Source: Betaproteobacteria bacterium TMED41 | GTDB taxonomy: Bacteria > Pseudomonadota > Gammaproteobacteria > Burkholderiales > Burkholderiaceae_A | Assembly (NCBI GenBank): GCA_002167365.1 | Contig: NHCU01000030.1 | Coordinates: forward strand, 1-11,162 | Direction: 5' to 3' | DNA: 11,162 nt | Part shown: in pieces, positions 6,907 to 11,162 of the stretch | Position numbering within the stretch: position 1 is the stretch's first letter | Layout: each line of letters opens with the position of its first letter | The notes under the pieces: model-generated | What the model was told of the DNA's origin: nothing | The model's database searches: none | The model's input: only the letters and a program-made list of their open reading frames with translations | Position numbers and translations under genes: made by a program

Positions 6907-7638
6907 TTACTCGTTGTTAGATGTTTTTTTTGAAAATTGTAATCTTAATTTCTCCAACATTTTATGAGATCCAATATCAAACCACTCTCCATTGTATTTC
7001 CCCCCAATAATTAAGCTTTGATCAATACCAAAATCGAAAATAGGCCTTAAAGAACTTGGTTTGCCTTTGATCACAGAATCGAACATTTTTGAGGTATAAA
7101 TCCCAAAACCTGAAAAAGTTAATTTTTCATAAACATTTTTTTTTAGTTTTAAGTTTTGTTTAAGAGTAAATAAATTTGATGAGGTGTCTAAAAAAAAATC
7201 ACCTTTACTTCCCTCGTAGTTGTCGACCATTATTAGATAGCCCCAAAGTTTATTTTTTTTTATTTTCTTTGCTATATCGTATGCTTCACGTGCATCCCAG
7301 TCTGACCAAATGTCACCGTTGAGGACTAAAAAAGGATCATTTGCGTCTTTCCATGGTTCTGCATAAGCTATTCCACCAGCAGTCTCAAGAGCCTGGGAGG
7401 GTTCAAAACTGTAACTTATGCTAATACCCTTCCCAAATTTATAACCAAATTGTTTACAAATTTTTGAACCAAGGTGAGACAAATTTATAACCACATGAGT
7501 AAAATTAGCGCGATCAAGATTTTCTAAATGCTTTTTTATCGGGCTCTTACCATTAATGGATATTAGGGGTTTAGGGATGATATTAGTTATTGGTTTCAAA
7601 CGCTCCCCTCTTCCAGCTGCTAAAATCATCGCTTTCAT
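6907..7638 (-). CDS. murU: MurU-like N-acetylmuramate-1-phosphate uridylyltransferase
   Basis: This is a sugar-phosphate nucleotidyltransferase of 243 residues. MurU converts MurNAc-1-phosphate and UTP to UDP-MurNAc, returning recycled peptidoglycan sugar without the MurA step. The sequence shows the nucleotide-binding signature ILAAGRGERLKPIT (5-18) with IPKPL (21-25), the sugar-binding ETAGGI (85-90), the first metal Asp109 in VLNGDIW, and the second in GEWFDIGSHKMLEKL (Asp221). The length fits the short MurU class, not larger glucose-1-phosphate or mannose-1-phosphate enzymes. Its partner amgK lies just upstream (24-base gap), and the pair diverges from lptD as in Pseudomonas, where MurU was characterised. 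Specificity is inferred mainly from this pairing; another sugar-1-phosphate substrate is possible. Two 9-base homopolymers lie within the gene (7190-7198 and 7253-7261) without breaking the frame. Confidence 0.82.
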   Translation of the reverse strand: MKAMILAAGRGERLKPITNIIPKPLISINGKSPIKKHLENLDRANFTHVVINLSHLGSKICKQFGYKFGKGISISYSFEPSQALETAGGIAYAEPWKDANDPFLVLNGDIWSDWDAREAYDIAKKIKKNKLWGYLIMVDNYEGSKGDFFLDTSSNLFTLKQNLKLKKNVYEKLTFSGFGIYTSKMFDSVIKGKPSSLRPIFDFGIDQSLIIGGKYNGEWFDIGSHKMLEKLRLQFSKKTSNNE

Positions 7639-7662
7639 ATTTTGTATTTGCCTATTTTGTTG

Positions 7663-8730
7663 TTAATAATATTCATTCTTATTAGGCAAATTTTCGATTT
7701 TTTCAAATAAATTTACTAAATTTCTGAATTCTTCGTATTTAGATGCTACTTCTATGCACTTCAACCTGACACGATTTAGATCTTTTAGAAATTTCTTTTT
7801 ATTATCTCTGTGGGCAAGCCTACAAAAAATACCTAATATTTTAAGATGTCTCTGAATACTATTGAAGTCAAAGTTGATTATAAAATTATTAAATTTTTCA
7901 GGAACAGGTAAATTTTGTTTTTTTGCATTTTCCCAAAAAAATTTGGTCCAAACCACTTCATCATCTTCCCTCCAATTATAATAAGCATCTCTTAACAGTG
8001 AGGCTAAATCGTAACTAATTGGGCCTAGCAGTGCATCTTGAAAATCTAAAATACCTATTGAGTGTTTTTTCTCTAGAATCATTAGATTACGGCTGTGAAA
8101 ATCTCTGTGAACAATTACGTTTGGCTCCTCAGAGAGTTTAGAGCCCAAAATGCTAAAGGTTTTTTTTAAATCTTCCAATTCTTTTTTTACAAGAAACATT
8201 TTTAAATGTTTTTTTAAATACCAATTTTCAAATAAGTGAAGTTCATTGAATAGCATTTGTTTAGAAAAAATAGAAAGATTTTGACATTTTTTTTGATTTT
8301 TCAGGCCCCAACTTTGAAGTTGAATAATGGAACTTATGCCATTCTTTAATAAGACTTGTATTTTTCTTGGGTTTTTTTTGTAGGAATCTAGGTAAGTTTC
8401 ATTGCCGAAATCCTCTAGTAGTAAAAAACCGTGTGTTAAATTAGTCTCAAAAATCTTCGGTACATTTAGTTTTGCACTAGAAAAAATTTTTGCGGTGTTA
8501 ATAAATTTTTTTATGGGTTCCTTATTGGGTGGAGAATCCATTAAAATTATAGACTTAGATTGTTTTAGGTCATTTATTCTAAAGTACCTTCTGAAGGATG
8601 CGTCTTCAGATGCAGGATGCAGACTACTAAGATCAATGAATTTGGAGATATTTAAGTTGTTAATCCAATCCCTTGCAAGCTTAAGTCGGCTATCATCTTG
8701 AATAATTGAACATTTTTTTTTGTTTGCCAT
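7663..8730 (-). CDS. amgK: AmgK-like anomeric MurNAc/GlcNAc kinase (APH-fold phosphotransferase)
   Basis: This is an aminoglycoside-phosphotransferase-fold small-molecule kinase of 355 residues. AmgK phosphorylates MurNAc (and GlcNAc) at the anomeric carbon, feeding MurU. Family marks are SEDASFRRYFRI (41-52) in the N-lobe, LLLEDFGNETYLD (103-115) in the hinge region, the catalytic loop VIVHRDFHSRNLMI (205-218) with Asp210 and Asn215, and the metal-binding ILDFQDALLGPISYDLASLLRD (227-248) with Asp229. The start ATG (8728-8730) gives a normal N-terminus but has no ribosome-binding site and lies 9 bases from the divergent lptD start. Nine A residues cover codons 4-6, a slippage-prone spot. It is the first gene of the minus-strand run. 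The kinase fold is certain; the substrate is inferred from the murU/lptD neighbourhood. Confidence 0.82.
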   Translation of the reverse strand: MANKKKCSIIQDDSRLKLARDWINNLNISKFIDLSSLHPASEDASFRRYFRINDLKQSKSIILMDSPPNKEPIKKFINTAKIFSSAKLNVPKIFETNLTHGFLLLEDFGNETYLDSYKKNPRKIQVLLKNGISSIIQLQSWGLKNQKKCQNLSIFSKQMLFNELHLFENWYLKKHLKMFLVKKELEDLKKTFSILGSKLSEEPNVIVHRDFHSRNLMILEKKHSIGILDFQDALLGPISYDLASLLRDAYYNWREDDEVVWTKFFWENAKKQNLPVPEKFNNFIINFDFNSIQRHLKILGIFCRLAHRDNKKKFLKDLNRVRLKCIEVASKYEEFRNLVNLFEKIENLPNKNEYY

Positions 8731-8739
8731 GATTATTAA
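8731..8739. promoter_or_regulatory. Nine-base divergent gap between amgK and lptD starts
   Basis: The two opposing ATG codons are separated by only nine bases (gattattaa). No promoter can fit here, so the promoter of each gene must lie inside the coding region of the other, and their 5' leaders must overlap or be absent. Neither start has a convincing Shine-Dalgarno match. I looked for -10/-35 pairs on both strands in 8600-8830 and found none convincing; TATAGT on the minus strand near 8830 lacks a good -35. The gap is certain; the regulatory reading is inference. Confidence 0.45.
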
Positions 8740-11130
8740 ATGAAATTCTTAAAAAAGAGGTTCTGTGTTGATTTTTCCTTTTTAATTGATATTTTGAAGG
8801 TTGGGCTTTATTTGCTCTGCACTATAGTTTTTTACGTACAGAGTGTTTTAGCTAACGATCTTGAAATTGCACACGAACAATCAATTACTAATGGACTGAG
8901 GTTAGATTCTAACTTGCTTCTCAAGTCTGAATCCAGTTCCGGGCCAAATTATTTAAGTGGAGATCAAATTGAAGGTCAAATTGATGATTTGATTGTGGTG
9001 AAAAAAAATGTACAGCTTAGAAGAATGGGTATGAGTCTGAAAGCAGATAAATTAGAGTACGATTTGGTTGAAGGTAGGTTAGATGCTATGGGTAACGTAT
9101 CTTTGTTCAGGGAAGGAGAACTGTACATCGGTCCTAGACTTGTGTTGAGTCCTGCTACAATGCAAGGCTTTTTTGAAAAAGTATCATATGACTTCAGTAG
9201 AATTAATGGTAGAGGGTATGCTAAAAAGATTGAATTTGTTCAACATCGTGAGATTAAACTAGAGGGAGCGACTTTTACAACATGTTCCACTCATCGACCA
9301 GCTTGGGAAGTTAGATCCAAGTCAATACTTGTTGATGATATAAGGTCCGTTGCTGAAACTCAAAGCTCTGCCTTGTTTTGGAATAACTCCCGAGTTTTAC
9401 CTTTGGGTGATATTTCCTTTTCAATTTCCGGAAAAAGGAAAACAGGTTTACTAGCCCCAACTTTTTCTTTTAACTCAAAATTAGGTTTGGATCTAACAGC
9501 CCCATATTACTGGAACCTTGCTCCTAACAGGGATATAACACTTTATCCTAGAATAGTTGGTAGACGCGGGATTCAGTTGGGTACGGAATTTCGGTTTTTA
9601 AATAAAAAACAGGCTGGAGAAATTGGTTTTCAATTGCTTCCATCAGATAGAATTACTCGTAAAGATCGTTGGTTAACCAGAGTTTCGCATACATTCAGAT
9701 TGTCAAATGACAGATCCTTTGGTCTCAGTGCAATTAGAGTTTCAGATAATAATTATTTTGCTGACTTTGGAGCATCTGTACTTGCAGCGTCACAACGGAT
9801 TCTTCCTGCAACTGTCCAGTTGAACGGAAATTTTAAAGGTTGGAATTACCTTACAATGTTTCAAAAATATCAAGTTTTACAAGATCCTGGAGCACCTATT
9901 TTGCCTCCCTACGAGTGGAGTCCAAGAATACGATTCTCAAATTCGAACATCATAAAACTTAGCAAATTAGATGTTGATACATCTGGAATTTTTGAGTTGA
10001 CACATTTCAAGCATCCATCAATGGCTGAGGGCACGAGAATTATGGGCGAGGCTAGTTTTTCTAGTCCTTTGCAAATAGGCGGTGTTAGACTGATGCCTCA
10101 AGCTGGTATCAACCTCACCTCATACAGCAATTCCAAAAATGGAAGTCAAGAGCTCACAAAAAATAGATTTGGAATCAGCAATTCTTTGATTGGAGTTTAT
10201 GCAAACAATGTTGGAAATACCCCTTCTTACACTAGAATATTGCCAAGCATAAGTATTGAAGCTTCCTCTGTTTTGGAAAGGGATACAAAATTTAGATACA
10301 GGGAATATACTCATACTTTAGAGCCAAAATTATTTTACGCTTTCACCCCGTTTACAGATCAATCGAGCTACCCCGTATTTGATTCAAGTAGCATCACTTC
10401 AAGCCTAGCCCAATTGTTGTCGGAAAATAGTTTTTTTGGCAGTGATAGAATTGCCGACAAAAATTACATTACTGCAGCACTCACTACTAGACTTTTTGAG
10501 GGATCAGGGTTCGAAAGACTAAGAGCCTCTATTGCTCAAAGGTATTATTTTGATCAGCAAAGAGTTGTTTTACCCGGGCAACCAGTAAGGTCCGATAACG
10601 AATCAGATTTATTTTTTGAAACAGCTCTGAAAGCAACAAAGGATATTTCTGTGACTGCTCTTGGTCAATATACAAGAAAACTAGCTTTGTGGCAGTCGCA
10701 GATTGTTGGTTTGCGCTACTCGCCTAAGCCTGGTAAATCTTTTTCATTCGATTACAGGTTTACAAGAGATTCCGTTGATTCAGCAGATTTTGCTTTTCAA
10801 TCCCCAATTTCAAAAAATTGGTATGCGGTAGGAAGATATAATTACTCCTTTCAAAGAAGGAGTGAAGCTTCTGGCAATCAGCCCCCGGGCTTGGTAGAGG
10901 CTTTATTTGGAGTAGAATATGACGGTGGATGCTGGGTCTCAAGATTTGTGGCACAGAAGTATGTAACTGGCGCAAGCCAATCAACCAATGCCCTATTCTT
11001 TCAGATAGAATTGAATGGAATTGCGAGAGTAGGAGCTGACCCGTTGAGCGCGCTCAAAAGAAGCATACCAAATTATAGAATGATCAACCATTTGACGCCA
11101 CTACCAGCAATGTTTGAAAATTTTCAATGA
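8740..11130 (+). CDS. lptD: LptD, outer-membrane LPS-assembly protein
   Basis: LptD is the beta-barrel that, with lipoprotein LptE, inserts LPS into the outer leaflet. The 796 residues match the usual 750-850. A signal peptide is visible: basic start (KFLKKR), hydrophobic stretch 21-35 and probable cleavage after SVLA (38). The LptA-like jellyroll spans about 70-200, with LSGDQIEGQID (72-82) and VVKKNVQLRRMGMSLKADKL (86-105). The plug/barrel part begins near 205 and includes the highly typical APYYWNLAPNRDITLYPRI (254-272). Mature protein has only two cysteines, Cys182 (ATFTTCSTHRPAW) and Cys731 (YDGGCWVSR), corresponding to Cys173 and Cys725 of E. coli. ATG 8740 has no ribosome-binding site; an in-frame TTG at 8794 would leave a shorter but workable signal peptide. 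Its strand and neighbour amgK match Pseudomonas and betaproteobacterial gene order. Confidence 0.96.
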   Translation: MKFLKKRFCVDFSFLIDILKVGLYLLCTIVFYVQSVLANDLEIAHEQSITNGLRLDSNLLLKSESSSGPNYLSGDQIEGQIDDLIVVKKNVQLRRMGMSLKADKLEYDLVEGRLDAMGNVSLFREGELYIGPRLVLSPATMQGFFEKVSYDFSRINGRGYAKKIEFVQHREIKLEGATFTTCSTHRPAWEVRSKSILVDDIRSVAETQSSALFWNNSRVLPLGDISFSISGKRKTGLLAPTFSFNSKLGLDLTAPYYWNLAPNRDITLYPRIVGRRGIQLGTEFRFLNKKQAGEIGFQLLPSDRITRKDRWLTRVSHTFRLSNDRSFGLSAIRVSDNNYFADFGASVLAASQRILPATVQLNGNFKGWNYLTMFQKYQVLQDPGAPILPPYEWSPRIRFSNSNIIKLSKLDVDTSGIFELTHFKHPSMAEGTRIMGEASFSSPLQIGGVRLMPQAGINLTSYSNSKNGSQELTKNRFGISNSLIGVYANNVGNTPSYTRILPSISIEASSVLERDTKFRYREYTHTLEPKLFYAFTPFTDQSSYPVFDSSSITSSLAQLLSENSFFGSDRIADKNYITAALTTRLFEGSGFERLRASIAQRYYFDQQRVVLPGQPVRSDNESDLFFETALKATKDISVTALGQYTRKLALWQSQIVGLRYSPKPGKSFSFDYRFTRDSVDSADFAFQSPISKNWYAVGRYNYSFQRRSEASGNQPPGLVEALFGVEYDGGCWVSRFVAQKYVTGASQSTNALFFQIELNGIARVGADPLSALKRSIPNYRMINHLTPLPAMFENFQ

Positions 11131-11162
11131 AAAACATAATTAAGAGTTACTCAATTTAAATG
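11131..11162 (+). other. Region after lptD, possible start of the next gene (surA expected)
   Basis: Two starts can be seen. An ATG at 11127-11129 overlaps the lptD stop and opens a ten-codon frame (MKNIIKSYSI) that ends at 11157-11159. A second ATG follows at once on the last three bases (11160-11162), with AAGAG about 14 bases upstream. In related genomes surA, encoding the periplasmic chaperone that helps LptD fold, usually follows lptD, so the second ATG could be its start. The window holds no surA coding sequence to confirm this. No terminator hairpin is seen after lptD. Confidence 0.25.

Noticed and set aside
8402..8701. 99-codon plus-strand frame opposite amgK, upstream of lptD
   Set aside because: It is antisense to a well-supported kinase gene and has no recognisable domain or start signal.
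8673..8710. Possible sigma-70 promoter for lptD (TTGCAA with downstream TATCAT or TAAT)
   Set aside because: Spacing between the candidate elements is wrong (12 bases or no -10 at 17), and such matches are common in AT-rich DNA.
10120..10984. Minus-strand frames of 64 and 74 codons inside lptD
   Set aside because: Both are shadows of the lptD barrel-coding sequence with no independent support.

Overview
The window is a dense stretch of core chromosome from an AT-rich Gram-negative bacterium, with very little non-coding DNA. The gene set (LptD, Tol proteins, Fis, RuvABC) is proteobacterial. The order amgK-murU-pepP ... fis-purH-ruvC, divergent from lptD, matches what I know of Betaproteobacteria, particularly Burkholderiales-like genomes. 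The AT-richness, the gaps of 1-25 bases and the absence of some expected neighbours suggest a streamlined or reduced lineage. That placement is inferred from gene order and composition and was not tested by a phylogeny.

Layout: eleven genes lie on the minus strand from 8730 down to 1, all in one direction. They are amgK, murU, pepP, fis, purH, ruvC, ruvA, ruvB, tolQ, tolR and the first 131 codons of tolA, which runs off the left edge. Neighbouring genes overlap (fis/purH by 11 bases, ruvC/ruvA by 4) or are separated by at most 25 bases. I see no terminator between them, so they could form one long transcription unit. On the plus strand lptD (8740-11130) diverges from amgK with only 9 bases between the two start codons. 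The last 32 bases after lptD hold no complete gene. In relatives the next gene is usually surA, and an ATG lies on the last three bases.

How the genes fit together: AmgK and MurU are the two steps that salvage N-acetylmuramic acid into UDP-MurNAc for peptidoglycan. LptD is the outer-membrane LPS translocon. TolQ, TolR and TolA are the inner-membrane motor and the trans-periplasmic arm of the Tol-Pal envelope system. RuvA, RuvB and RuvC migrate and resolve Holliday junctions. PurH completes de novo IMP synthesis, PepP trims X-Pro peptides, and Fis is a nucleoid/regulatory DNA-binding protein. The envelope theme at both ends is real, but most of the grouping is ordinary conserved synteny.

I did not find a new biological system. 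Points worth a second look are the perfect 30-bp in-frame repeats in tolA, a Fis recognition helix that lacks the usual Asn, an LptD with a single cysteine pair, a strong ribosome-binding-like site inside tolA facing an out-of-frame ATG, the very tight divergent amgK/lptD start region, apparent loss of ybgC, ubiH and dusB from otherwise conserved neighbourhoods, and several 9-base homopolymers inside intact genes.
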